A stretch of 64,000 bases of DNA. Source: Metarhizobium sp964253915 (GTDB lineage: Bacteria > Pseudomonadota > Alphaproteobacteria > Rhizobiales > Rhizobiaceae). The notes below the pieces were generated by a model. The model ran no database searches. It worked only from the letters and a program-made list of their open reading frames with translations, and was not told the origin of the DNA. The position numbers were made by a program, and so were the translations under genes. This document shows, piece by piece, positions 34,535 to 43,639 of this stretch; position 1 is the stretch's first letter, and each line of letters opens with the position of its first letter. The stretch covers positions 310,001 through 374,000 of the forward strand of contig NZ_CAXUSG020000003.1 of assembly GCF_964253915.1 (NCBI RefSeq). The letters are read 5' to 3'.

Positions 34535-34706
34535 CTTGATAAAATTGATCGTATTTTCATGAGCTTAGGGAGAGCCTTCGGCCCGAAGCACGACAAAAGC
34601 CTGCGTCATAAAACCGCAAAAATTCCAAAAAAATATTTTTGGTGAGGACGAAAAAACGATCGCCCGGATGCTGTTTCGGCGAAAGAAAGACCTCGGCATC
34701 CGCGAC

Positions 34707-37700
34707 TCAATGAAAGTTGCGCCCCTTCGGCATGACCTGCGCCGCTTCGATGGCCGCCCTTCGTGCCGTTTCCCTGTCGCCGCCTCCTTCCTTCCCTGCG
34801 CCATGACGGCGCAATTCGATTGCCCTGGATTGCAGCCCCTCCGTCGGTGGCCCATCCCCCGCCTTGCCCTTCTGCAGCAGGGTCAGCAGCGGCGTCATGT
34901 CCTCCAGATGTTCGGCGACCACATGGATCACTCCGCTTTCCCGCTGCAGACGACCGCGAATGAGCACCACCCGCGCGCCCATGACCACGGGGCGGTAACG
35001 ATCGAAAACCTTGTTCCAGACGATCGCATTGGCGACCCCGGTTTCATCCTCGATGGTCATGAAGATGACGCCTTTTGCCGATCCGGGCCGCTGGCGCACC
35101 AGCACCAGGCCGGCAATACTCACCCGCTGCCCCGCCGGTGCTGTCGCTAGGTCGCGGCTGCAGGTCACGCCTGCCCGGGAGAAACGCTGGCGCATAAAGG
35201 TGACCGGATGAGCCTTGAGCGACAGCGACAAGGCACGATAATCCTCGATCACCTGCTCGCCGGGCAGCATCGCCGGTAGGGCCACATCCGGCTCGCGCTG
35301 CAGATCGTTGTTGTCGCCCCGATCGAAGAGCGGCAGATACTCCGCCGCCGCCTTTTCATCCAGAGCCCTGACCGCCCACAACGCATCGCGGCGATCAAGA
35401 CCGAGGGAGCCGAAGGCATCTGCATCCGCCAGCCGCTCGATGGTAGAACGCGACAGGCCGGATCGCAACCAGAGATCACGCACCGAGACATATCCGGCGC
35501 CGCGCCTTGCAACACAGGTCCGCATTTCGTCCTCGCCCGCCCCCCTGACCTGCCGGAACCCCAGTCGCACGGCTTTTTTTGTCAAAATGACGGCTCGCAT
35601 CGTGGCATGCCGCGGATCCACCCGGCGCGGATCAAAGCCATCATCTTCCAGCAGGCAATCCCAATCGGAATGGTTGATATCGACAGGTCGAACAACGACG
35701 CCATGCTCACGCGCATCCCGCACCAATTGTGCCGGCGCATAAAACCCCATCGGCTGCGAATTCAGCAACGCGACGCAAAAAATGTCCGGGTAATAGGTCT
35801 TGAACCAGCAGGAGGCATAAACGAGCAGCGCGAACGAGGCTGCATGGCTTTCGGGAAAACCGTATTCGCTGAACCCCTTGATCTGGTTGAAGCACCGTTC
35901 GGCGAACTCTTTTTCATAACCTTTCTTCACCATTCCGGCGATCATCTTGTCGTGGAAATAGGTGATCGTGCCCGTCCGCTTGAATGTCGCCATCGCCCGC
36001 CGCAGCCGATCCGCTTCCGCCGGTTCGAAACCTGCGGCGGTGATGGCGATCTGCATCGCCTGTTCCTGGAACAGCGGCACGCCGAGGGTTCGCTCCAGGA
36101 TTGCCTTCAATTCCGGCTTGGGGAATTCCACTGCCTTCCCATGACGGCGCCATTCCTCGCGGCGCTTGAGATAAGGATGGACCATGTCTCCCTGAATGGG
36201 GCCGGGCCGGACGATCGCCACCTCGATGACCAGATCGTAGAACTCGCGTGGCCGCAGGCGCGGCAGCATGCTCATCTGCGCCCGGCTCTCGATCTGGAAG
36301 ACGCCGATCGTATCGGCCCGGCAGATCATGTCGTAGACCGGACCTTCATCGGCATGGACGGCATGGCCGAGATCGGAGAGCGACTTCTTCCGATCATAAT
36401 GCAATCGAAGCAGTTCGAAGGCCTTGCCCAGGCATGTCAGCATGCCGAGCGCCAAAACATCGATCTTGAACAGGCCGACCGTATCGAGATCGTCCTTGTC
36501 CCATTCGATCATGAAACGGTCTTCCGAGGCCGTATTCATGATCGGAACGATCTCGTCGAGGCGATCCCGGGTGATGACGAAGCCGCCGACATGCTGGGTC
36601 AGGTGCCTGGGGAATTCCATGAGCAGACCGGTATATTCGAGAACCTGCTTGGTCGTGCGATCCTGCATGTCGAGACCGGCGGCCCTGGCCTGCTCGTCGG
36701 AAAAACCATGCGTCCACCAGCCCCACACGGAAGCAACGAGGGCAGACTGCACGTCTTCCGACAGCCCGAAGGCCTTGGCGACCTCCCTGCCCGCCGACCG
36801 GGTCCGGTAGGTCGTGACGGCGGCGGCAAGGCCGGCATATTCCTTGCCATAGGTCTTATAAATGTAATCGATGACCTCCTGGCGGCGGGCATGCTCGAAA
36901 TCGACATCGATATCCGGCGGCTCATGGCGCTCCGTCGATAGAAACCGTGCGAAAAGAAGCTTCATCTTCCTCGGATCGACATCGGTGATCTCAAGGCAAT
37001 AGCAGACCGTCGAATTGGCAGCCGACCCTCTTCCCTGGCAGAGGATGTCCTTGCTGCGGGCAAATTGCATGATGTTGCGGATCGTCAGGAAATAGGAGGG
37101 GTAGTCCTTGTCCTCGATAAGCTCGAGTTCCTGGCTGATCTGCTGGACAACGGCACCGGACGCACCTTCCGGAAAACGCTTGGCAAAACCTTCCCAGGTC
37201 AATCGCCGCAAGGTTGCCATCGGCGTTTCGTCCTCACGGGTCTCCATCGGATAAAGATGCCCGAGCTCGTCGAGAGAAAAAGATAGCCGGCGAAATAGTT
37301 TCTCCGTATTGCTGACGGCCTCCGGATAGACGCGGAAAATCCGCCGCATCTCCGCACAGTCTTTCAGGTGACGTTCTGCATTGGCGGCCAGCAGAAGCCC
37401 GGCTTCGGCGATTGTGACATGATGACGAATCGCCGTCACGACATCGGCCAGCGGGCGCCGCTCCACCCGGTGATACAGCGGCTCGTTGGTTGCGATGAGC
37501 GGCAGGCGCAATTTTTCCGCAAGCATGGCCAGTTCCGCAAAAATCCGCCGGTCATTGCCGTCGTAATGCGGGGAAAGAGCGAGATAGGCTCGGCCGGGGC
37601 AGCTGGTTTTCAGGCTTGTCAGAAAATCTTCGAGATGCTGCCAAGCGGCCGGGTCAATGCGCCTGCGGTCGGGCACCACCACCAGGATCAACTCCTCCTG

Positions 37701-38123
37701 CCATTCCATGAGATCTGCGGCGTACAGGGTGCAAGTCCCCTTTTCCGAGCGCAGGTTGCCGGTGCTCAGCAGGCGGCAGAGATGGCCCCAGCCCTTGCGA
37801 TTGATGGGAAAAGCCAGGATGTCAGGCGTTCCGTCGCAGAAGACGAGGCGGGCGCCCGGCTGAACGGCGACAGGATCGAGCAGTTCCTCCCCCTCTTCCG
37901 TCTGCCAGGGTTTTCCGGCCATCGCCGCCTCGTATTTCTCCAGGATCGCCTTGGCTTTCGAATGCGCCCGCACCATGCCGGCAACGGAATTGCGGTCGGT
38001 GATGCCGAGGCCGGACAAGCCCAGCCGGGAGGCCTGGGCAACCATGTCTTCGGCGCTGGAGGCGCCTTCCAGGAAGGAAAAATTGGTGCGGGCACCGATT
38101 TCGCAAAAGCCGGCGGTGCTCAT
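34707..38123 (-). CDS. dnaE2: Error-prone DNA polymerase III alpha subunit DnaE2
   Basis: 1138 residues. An N-terminal PHP domain (CEIGARTNFSFLEGAS) precedes a family-C polymerase core with GRGSAANSTVCYCLEITDVDP and the catalytic PPDIDVDFEH near residue 401, a helix-hairpin-helix region and a C-terminal OB fold (VSIAGLVLVRQRPGSAKGVIF). DnaE2 extends past lesions in SOS-induced mutagenesis with ImuA and ImuB. Its ATG overlaps the imuB stop (ATGA). Confidence 0.97.
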   Translation of the reverse strand: MSTAGFCEIGARTNFSFLEGASSAEDMVAQASRLGLSGLGITDRNSVAGMVRAHSKAKAILEKYEAAMAGKPWQTEEGEELLDPVAVQPGARLVFCDGTPDILAFPINRKGWGHLCRLLSTGNLRSEKGTCTLYAADLMEWQEELILVVVPDRRRIDPAAWQHLEDFLTSLKTSCPGRAYLALSPHYDGNDRRIFAELAMLAEKLRLPLIATNEPLYHRVERRPLADVVTAIRHHVTIAEAGLLLAANAERHLKDCAEMRRIFRVYPEAVSNTEKLFRRLSFSLDELGHLYPMETREDETPMATLRRLTWEGFAKRFPEGASGAVVQQISQELELIEDKDYPSYFLTIRNIMQFARSKDILCQGRGSAANSTVCYCLEITDVDPRKMKLLFARFLSTERHEPPDIDVDFEHARRQEVIDYIYKTYGKEYAGLAAAVTTYRTRSAGREVAKAFGLSEDVQSALVASVWGWWTHGFSDEQARAAGLDMQDRTTKQVLEYTGLLMEFPRHLTQHVGGFVITRDRLDEIVPIMNTASEDRFMIEWDKDDLDTVGLFKIDVLALGMLTCLGKAFELLRLHYDRKKSLSDLGHAVHADEGPVYDMICRADTIGVFQIESRAQMSMLPRLRPREFYDLVIEVAIVRPGPIQGDMVHPYLKRREEWRRHGKAVEFPKPELKAILERTLGVPLFQEQAMQIAITAAGFEPAEADRLRRAMATFKRTGTITYFHDKMIAGMVKKGYEKEFAERCFNQIKGFSEYGFPESHAASFALLVYASCWFKTYYPDIFCVALLNSQPMGFYAPAQLVRDAREHGVVVRPVDINHSDWDCLLEDDGFDPRRVDPRHATMRAVILTKKAVRLGFRQVRGAGEDEMRTCVARRGAGYVSVRDLWLRSGLSRSTIERLADADAFGSLGLDRRDALWAVRALDEKAAAEYLPLFDRGDNNDLQREPDVALPAMLPGEQVIEDYRALSLSLKAHPVTFMRQRFSRAGVTCSRDLATAPAGQRVSIAGLVLVRQRPGSAKGVIFMTIEDETGVANAIVWNKVFDRYRPVVMGARVVLIRGRLQRESGVIHVVAEHLEDMTPLLTLLQKGKAGDGPPTEGLQSRAIELRRHGAGKEGGGDRETARRAAIEAAQVMPKGRNFH

Positions 38124-39739
38124 GCGAATACGCCCTGCATGTACCAGAGCGGCTCGCTGGTCTCGCGCTCGTAAAGGCCTTCACGATAGAGCCAGTAGCG
38201 ACGCCCGACTTCGTCCTCGACGCGGAAATAATCGCGCGTGAACGTATCCTTCTCATCGACCCACCATTCCGCCGCCAGCCGCTCCGGCCCTTCGGCGCGG
38301 CGAACCCGGTGAAGCGTGCGCCGCCAGCGGAAGCTGACCGGCGGCCCTTCCGGGACGGCGGCGGTGGCCTCGACGATCTCGGGGTGGCGGAAAAGGCGCA
38401 GCGGCCGCTCGGATCGGCAGGCGGTGACCTCTCCCGCCGACGGCGGTGTTTTCGACAGGCCCTGGACCACCTCTGCCGCCGGCACGAACAGGGAGGCACG
38501 TTCCGGCAGGTGGCTTTGCCGGTCGACCGGCGCCAGAAGACAATCGCTGCCGAAGCGGGCGGTCACCTGGTCGATGAAGGTGCCAAGGCTAGCCTGCTGG
38601 TTTCCTTCCCCGGAAAAATCCTGCTGCTCGGCCGCAAAACTTTCCGACTGCAAGACATTGAGGCGAACGATCTCGATTCCGAATCCGGCATCGAGATCGT
38701 CATGCAGCGCCTGGAACCGGCCACGGAACAAGGCGGCCGTCCGTTTCGGCTCCCGCAACGGCAGCGATGCGCCGGCCGACAGACGCAGGACGGCGCCATC
38801 GACACGGAAAAGAAGCAGTTCGAAAAGACGGCCGCCCAACCCCTGCCTTTCCAGCTCCGGTTTTAGCGCTATCGCCAGCTGCAGGGCCAGATGCAGGAGA
38901 TCCTCCTCCGCCTGGACCGGTTCGGCGAGCCGCCGCTCCACCGACAGGCTGGCCACCGGCCGCCGCGGCGAAATCGGCTCGTCGTCCTGCCCGAGCGCCT
39001 GGTCCAAGCGCAAAAGCAGGCCGGCGCCGAACCGGCGGGCAAGCGGTGCCCGCGGCTTGTGGAAGAGATCGCCGACCTGCCGCAACCCGACCTTGAAAAG
39101 CGACAGAACCATCTGTTCGTCGAGGCGCAGCGCCGAGAGGGGCAGGGGCGCCAGAGCCCGTTCGGCCTCGCCGTCACCGATAATGGTTTCCTGGCCGTAG
39201 CGGGCGATCGCCCAGGAGAGGCCGGGGGACGACGAGATGGTGGCGCGCACGTCGAGGCCGAACTGCTGCAGTTTCGACAGCACATCCTTGAGCAGGGCGG
39301 CCTCGCCGCCAAACAGATGGGCGCAGCCGGTGATATCGAGGAAAATGCCGTCCTCGCCGTCGAGCGCAACCAGGGGCGTGTAGCGATCGCACCAATCGGC
39401 GATCGCCGCCAGGAAACGCCGGTCGGCGGCGGCATCCGCCATGATCACCTCCAGCTTCGGGTGGATGGCGCGCGCCTCCGCCACGCCTTGCAGCTTTTTC
39501 AGGCCGATCCTTTCGGCAACCTCGTCGAGCGCCGTCAGCCGCATGGCATTCTTGATCGATGCGGCACAGACCAGCGGCGGCCCGTCAGGACGCCCGGTGC
39601 AACGCCACGACATGCCCCAGCGGCTGCGGGCGATGCGATCGGTCGCCAGATGCGGAAAATAGAGCGCCAGAATGCGCTGGCTGCGGCTTTTCGCCAGAAG
39701 CGACGGAGGGAAGGGGGAGGGCAGAGAACTGGCGGTCAT
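38120..39739 (-). CDS. imuB: ImuB, inactive Y-family polymerase-like mutasome subunit
   Basis: 539 residues. The Y-family fold is recognisable from RILALYFPHLATDRIAR, the LDGEDGIFLDITGCAHLFGGE block and the little-finger region, but the acidic catalytic residues of DinB are not conserved, as expected for ImuB. The C-terminal tail ends in a hydrophobic/aromatic stretch (SEPLWYMQGVFA) and in the family recruits the clamp and DnaE2. ATG 39739 is the last start before the conserved N-terminus, so the 155-bp overlap with imuA appears real. Confidence 0.93.
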   Translation of the reverse strand: MTASSLPSPFPPSLLAKSRSQRILALYFPHLATDRIARSRWGMSWRCTGRPDGPPLVCAASIKNAMRLTALDEVAERIGLKKLQGVAEARAIHPKLEVIMADAAADRRFLAAIADWCDRYTPLVALDGEDGIFLDITGCAHLFGGEAALLKDVLSKLQQFGLDVRATISSSPGLSWAIARYGQETIIGDGEAERALAPLPLSALRLDEQMVLSLFKVGLRQVGDLFHKPRAPLARRFGAGLLLRLDQALGQDDEPISPRRPVASLSVERRLAEPVQAEEDLLHLALQLAIALKPELERQGLGGRLFELLLFRVDGAVLRLSAGASLPLREPKRTAALFRGRFQALHDDLDAGFGIEIVRLNVLQSESFAAEQQDFSGEGNQQASLGTFIDQVTARFGSDCLLAPVDRQSHLPERASLFVPAAEVVQGLSKTPPSAGEVTACRSERPLRLFRHPEIVEATAAVPEGPPVSFRWRRTLHRVRRAEGPERLAAEWWVDEKDTFTRDYFRVEDEVGRRYWLYREGLYERETSEPLWYMQGVFA

Positions 39740-40541
39740 GGGGGTTCCACTCCAGGTAAAAATCCGCAAGGGCCGGTAGCCGGCTCTTTTCGAAAACAAG
39801 GTGAAAGGCCGGGTTGTCGAGACTGCCCGGCAAGGCGGAACCATCCGCCAGATGCCGGACGGTGGCCGGCGCCGGCCCGATGCGCAGCCGAAAGACGGCG
39901 CTGCTCGCCTCCTCCTCTCCGGCCTGCCGCATCAGCAGCAGAGAACATCCGACGGCCCGCGCCTTCAGGCTCAGCCGCCGGCTTTCCGTCAGCCCGAAAC
40001 GGGCGGGATTGCCGCGCACCTCCAAAAGTACGGCCGAGAAGGCCCGGCTTTCCAGCCCGGCCTCGGCCAGCCACAAGGCTTCGTCGATGCCCTTGGGCGA
40101 GGCATACAGGAGATGGTTGGCCGGCAAGCCGAAATCCTGCAGCCCCTGCACCAGGGGCAGGCCGGCTTCCATCGCCACCACCTTTTCGCCGATCCACAGG
40201 ACCAGCGGCCGACGGGCCGCCTTTGCGAAATGGCGATGCAGCAGCACGCAGAGACCGAGGGCAAAACCCGTGACGGCCCCGGCATCGCGCAGCTCGGCGC
40301 CGCGCAATTCCATCATCTCGCCCAGCGGCAGACCGCCCTGCAGCACCGCATCGAAAGCCGGCACACCGAGCGGCAAAACCTTGCCCGACGGCTCTTCACC
40401 CGGCTTCGGCCGGGCTGTGAACGGCTTTTCCGACATCGATCCGATACAGGCGACATCCGCAGGCAAAACCTTGCCTTCGATGCGCGCGATGGTTTCGCGC
40501 AGGGCAAAAAGCGCCTCTCGCGCCACGGCGTTTCCGGCCAT
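39585..40541 (-). CDS. imuA: ImuA, RecA-like mutasome subunit
   Basis: 318 residues. The N-terminal half includes LPLGVPAFDAVLQGGLPLGEMMEL, a RecA/SulA-like opening, and a VLWIGEKVVAMEAGL strand region; the P-loop is degenerate. The C-terminal FHLVFEKSRLPALADFYLEW is characteristic of ImuA. It associates with ImuB and DnaE2. Its last 155 bp overlap the imuB start in another frame. It is the first gene downstream of the LexA box. Confidence 0.92.
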   Translation of the reverse strand: MAGNAVAREALFALRETIARIEGKVLPADVACIGSMSEKPFTARPKPGEEPSGKVLPLGVPAFDAVLQGGLPLGEMMELRGAELRDAGAVTGFALGLCVLLHRHFAKAARRPLVLWIGEKVVAMEAGLPLVQGLQDFGLPANHLLYASPKGIDEALWLAEAGLESRAFSAVLLEVRGNPARFGLTESRRLSLKARAVGCSLLLMRQAGEEEASSAVFRLRIGPAPATVRHLADGSALPGSLDNPAFHLVFEKSRLPALADFYLEWNPHDRQFSALPLPSVASGEKPQPAHSGALFSASGDRSHRPQPLGHVVALHRAS

Positions 40542-40623
40542 GGACGTTCACTCCTCATTCGATTGTCATAAGGGCCCGTTTTCATAAGGGCAGGAGGCGG
40601 GCCATCCTATGTGGCGCCTCCAT

Positions 40624-40638
40624 GTTCACTTTATGTTC
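40624..40638. promoter_or_regulatory. LexA (SOS) box of the imuA-imuB-dnaE2 operon
   Basis: GTTC-ACTTTAT-GTTC matches exactly the alphaproteobacterial LexA site GTTC-N7-GTTC (GAAC-N7-GAAC read towards imuA). It lies 82 bases before the imuA start and 124 bases before the divergent metallopeptidase gene. Confidence 0.88.
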
Positions 40639-40762
40639 TTATGGATTCCAGAGGTGCAAAGGAGAGTCAACAGGATTCTTTGTGAATTTATTCCTGTCCC
40701 GAAATCCGCACTCGAAAAGTGCCGGCAAAGGGCCTATATGGTGTCAGCAATAAGGAGCAGTG

Positions 40763-41203
40763 ATGGCCCGTATCGACCAGACCGAAGATTGGCGTGAACG
40801 TCATGCGCCGACGATCAGTACATTCGAATCGTTGGCGATTGAGGCCTATGGCAACCTTCCGGAAGAATTCCGCTCTCTCACCGACAACCTGATCATCGAG
40901 ATTTCCGATTTTCCGACCGACGAAGTCTTCGAGGACATGGCGCTCGAGACGCCCTTCGACCTGCTCGGTCTTTTCGAAGGGCGCGGCATCACCGAACGGT
41001 TCACCATGGATACGGGCGAGATGCCGAACCGTATCACGCTCTATCGCCGGCCGATCCTCGACTATTGGGCAGAAAATGAAGAAACGCTGGGCGATATCAT
41101 CACCCATGTGCTGATCCACGAGATCGGCCACCATTTCGGCCTCAGCGACGACGACATGGAGCGCATCGAAGAAAGCGCCGAGGCGGCAGCGGACGGGCGC
41201 TGA
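40763..41203 (+). CDS. Zincin-like metallopeptidase family protein
   Basis: 146 residues, the normal size of this minimal family. The metal site is HEIGHHFGLSD at 119-129 (His119, Glu120, His123 and probably Asp129), near the C-terminus, preceded by ITLYRRPILDYW. No signal peptide is present, so it acts in the cytoplasm. The physiological substrate is unknown. ATG 40763 follows GAGCA; it diverges from the SOS mutasome operon and shares its upstream region with the LexA box. Confidence 0.9.
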   Translation: MARIDQTEDWRERHAPTISTFESLAIEAYGNLPEEFRSLTDNLIIEISDFPTDEVFEDMALETPFDLLGLFEGRGITERFTMDTGEMPNRITLYRRPILDYWAENEETLGDIITHVLIHEIGHHFGLSDDDMERIEESAEAAADGR

Positions 41204-41242
41204 CGCCTGCCGTGCTGCAACCCGGCTGGAAACGATCTCGTT

Positions 41243-41449
41243 TTATTGCTCGGAGAGCTTCATCTCTGGATCGTAATCCTTGCCATGCACCGTTTTCACC
41301 ACGGCCTGGCCGGCGATCATCTGGCCCGTCTGGCTGTTGAAGGAAAGCGTCGGCGAACCCTGCAGTTCCCACCCCTTGTTGAGCGCGGCGCTGACCTTGT
41401 GGCAGAAGGACGCGTCGTCGGGACCGGTCAGGAAGCGGTAGAGTTTCAT
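41243..41449 (-). CDS. DUF1737 domain protein
   Basis: 68 residues: MKLYRFLTGPDDASFCHKVSAALNKGWELQG followed by GQAVVKTVHGKDYDPEMKLSEQ, matching the small DUF1737 fold (first part given here in full only as its motif). The function is not known. The ATG overlaps the stop of the upstream lyase gene (ATGA), so the two are translated together. Confidence 0.85.
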   Translation of the reverse strand: MKLYRFLTGPDDASFCHKVSAALNKGWELQGSPTLSFNSQTGQMIAGQAVVKTVHGKDYDPEMKLSEQ

Positions 41450-42354
41450 CGGGCAGCCTTTCGTTCGGCAATGAGGCGGACTTTCTGCATCAATCGTTCG
41501 GCTTCTTCAAGATGCAGGCGCTCGACCATGCGTCCGTCGAGATTGACGACGCCGAGGCCGGCGGCAGCGGGATCGGCAAAGGCGGCGATGATCGCCTCGG
41601 CCTCCCTGACGGCCGCTTCGTCCGGGCCAAAATGCCGGTTGGCGGCGTCGATCTGGGCGGGGTGGATCAGCATCTTGCCGTCGAACCCCATGGCGCGGCC
41701 CTGGCCGCATTCGGCGCCGTAGGCGTCGAGATCGCGAAAATCGTTGCAGACGCTGTCGATGACATCAAGCCCATAGGCGCGGGCAGCGAGAACCACCTGC
41801 ATCAGCCACGGCACGAGATAGCTCCGGCCCGGCAGCGGCAGGACGCCGGTTTCCTTGCGCAGGTCGTTGAGGCCGACGACGAAACAATCGAGCCGCGGCC
41901 CTTCGGTGCGCCCGGTCTCGGCGATCGCCGCGATATTGAGGATGGCGCGCGGCGTCTCCACCATCGCCCAGATCCGCAGGCTCTCCGGCGCGTCGTTTTC
42001 GTCGAGGAGATCGGAAACCGCCAGGATATCGTCGGGGCTGTCGACCTTCGGCAGCAGCACGGCCTGCGGACGCAGCGCCAGCACGGTCTCCATGTCCTGG
42101 GCACCAAAATCCGAGGACAGCGCATTGATGCGGATGACGGCCTCGCGGCCGGCAAGCGGCGTTTCCGAAAAAAACCGCTTCAGATTGTCGCGCGCCTCGG
42201 CCTTCTTCTCCGGCGCGACCGAATCTTCCAGGTCGAAAATCACCGCATCACAATCCAGCCCATGCACCTTTTCAAGTGCCCGGCGGTTGATGGCGGGCAC
42301 GCTGAGGACCGAGCGGCGCAGATGGGCGGGACGAAAATGCGGAGAAACAGGCAT
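41446..42354 (-). CDS. HpcH/HpaI aldolase / citrate-lyase-beta family CoA-ester lyase
   Basis: 302 residues. CitE-like landmarks are RSVLSVPAINRRALEK, DAVIFDLEDSVAPEKK (metal-binding Glu/Asp), an Arg in REAVIRINA, LLPKVDSPDDI, MVETPRAILN and a C-terminal GFDGKMLIHPAQI. Relatives cleave or form malyl-, methylmalyl- or citramalyl-CoA; stand-alone members like this cannot be assigned. ATG 42354 was chosen over a TTG two codons earlier. Confidence 0.9.
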   Translation of the reverse strand: MPVSPHFRPAHLRRSVLSVPAINRRALEKVHGLDCDAVIFDLEDSVAPEKKAEARDNLKRFFSETPLAGREAVIRINALSSDFGAQDMETVLALRPQAVLLPKVDSPDDILAVSDLLDENDAPESLRIWAMVETPRAILNIAAIAETGRTEGPRLDCFVVGLNDLRKETGVLPLPGRSYLVPWLMQVVLAARAYGLDVIDSVCNDFRDLDAYGAECGQGRAMGFDGKMLIHPAQIDAANRHFGPDEAAVREAEAIIAAFADPAAAGLGVVNLDGRMVERLHLEEAERLMQKVRLIAERKAAR

Positions 42355-42466
42355 GACCAAGTTCTGCCAAGCTTTTGCCGGCGCCGCAAGTCAACAAAAT
42401 GCCATGCTCCCCTTGCACAAGGGGAATCAAGGGACCACATTGCAATCAGAGAAAGGCTTGAAAATC

Positions 42467-42694
42467 ATGCAGAACATCCGTTCATTCTTCTTCACCCTCT
42501 CCGCCGTTGCTCTGGTCGCCGTCCTCGCGTTCCTCACCTTCTCCGCAACACTTGCCTTTGCTGGCGTGCTTGCGGCGGTGATGATTGCCCGTGCCGTTTC
42601 CATGAAGCTGAAGCCGGTTCCGGTGCGCGCCCGCCATGGCCGCCAGCCGAATCGTGTCTGGAATGACGGACGCGGCACGATCATCGACATGTGA
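42467..42694 (+). CDS. Small two-helix membrane protein
   Basis: 75 residues beginning MQNIRSFFFTLSAVALVAVLAF. Two closely spaced hydrophobic helices (about 8-42) are followed by a basic cytoplasmic tail (SMKLKPVPVRARHGRQ) and the sequence VWNDGRGTIIDM at the end. An AAAGG site precedes the ATG. I know of similar short proteins next to leuD in rhizobia but no function. Confidence 0.7.
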   Translation: MQNIRSFFFTLSAVALVAVLAFLTFSATLAFAGVLAAVMIARAVSMKLKPVPVRARHGRQPNRVWNDGRGTIIDM

Positions 42695-42815
42695 TTCGAT
42701 CTCCGGCAGCACCACTGCCGGCCTGCCGCAGGCATCCTGTCAAAATTCTCCTTCAATTTTGCCCGGATTTCCTCTATTGGCAGGGAAAATCCGCATGACA
42801 GCAAGGCAGGGTCCC

Positions 42816-43421
42816 ATGGATAAGTTCGTAAAGCTCACCGGCGTCGCTGCGCCGCTCCCGGTCGTCAACATCGACACCGACATGATCATCCCGAAAGATT
42901 ATCTGAAGACGATCAAGCGGACCGGTCTGGGTACCGGCCTTTTCGCTGAAGCCCGCTACAAGGAAGACGGCAGCCTGAACGAAGATTTCGTGCTGAACAA
43001 GCCCGCCTACCAGAACGCCAAGATCCTGGTTGCCGGCGACAATTTCGGCTGTGGCTCCTCGCGTGAGCATGCGCCGTGGGCCCTGCTCGATTTCGGTATC
43101 CGCTGCGTCATTTCCACCAGCTTTGCCGACATCTTCTACAACAACTGTTTCAAGAACGGCATCCTGCCGATCGTCGTCAGCCCGGAAGACCTGGACAAGC
43201 TGATGGATGATGCCCAGCGCGGCTCCAACGCCATCCTGACGGTGGATCTCGAAGAGCAGGAAATCACTGGTCCGGACGGCGGCCGCATCTCCTTCGACAT
43301 CGACGCCTTCAAGCGCCACTGCCTGCTGAATGGCCTCGACGACATCGGCCTGACGCTCGAAAAGGTGTCGAGCATCGACAGCTTCGAGAAGTCGAACGCG
43401 GCAAGCCGCCCCTGGGCCTGA
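42816..43421 (+). CDS. leuD: 3-isopropylmalate dehydratase small subunit
   Basis: 201 residues, full length. VVNIDTDMIIPKDYLK, a GDNFGCGSSREHAPWALLDF swivelling-domain motif and FADIFYNNCFKNGILP are all present. With LeuC (outside this window) it isomerises 2- to 3-isopropylmalate in leucine synthesis. ATG 42816 gives the usual N-terminus; ATG 42795 would add seven residues. A terminator follows before leuB. Confidence 0.97.
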   Translation: MDKFVKLTGVAAPLPVVNIDTDMIIPKDYLKTIKRTGLGTGLFAEARYKEDGSLNEDFVLNKPAYQNAKILVAGDNFGCGSSREHAPWALLDFGIRCVISTSFADIFYNNCFKNGILPIVVSPEDLDKLMDDAQRGSNAILTVDLEEQEITGPDGGRISFDIDAFKRHCLLNGLDDIGLTLEKVSSIDSFEKSNAASRPWA

Positions 43422-43453
43422 GCCAAGCCGGCGACAAGACGGTTACCATGATG

Positions 43454-43480
43454 AAGCAGCCCGACCAGGGCTGCTTTTTT
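43454..43480 (+). terminator. Intrinsic terminator after leuD
   Basis: A 9-bp stem AAGCAGCCC / GGGCTGCTT with loop GACCA followed by a run of T residues, starting 32 bases after the leuD stop. Confidence 0.9.
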
Positions 43481-43639
43481 GTTGCCCGCAGGGTGGCGGC
43501 CCACCTTGTGCCGCTCACCTGCAGCACATGGCAAAACCTCGCCAAGATCGCGGTCACGCTGCTTGAAATACAGGGCCGCGGCGTTTATGAACGCCCGCAA
43601 CATATTCCCAAAACAAGCGTCCCAATACAGGGGTTTTCC

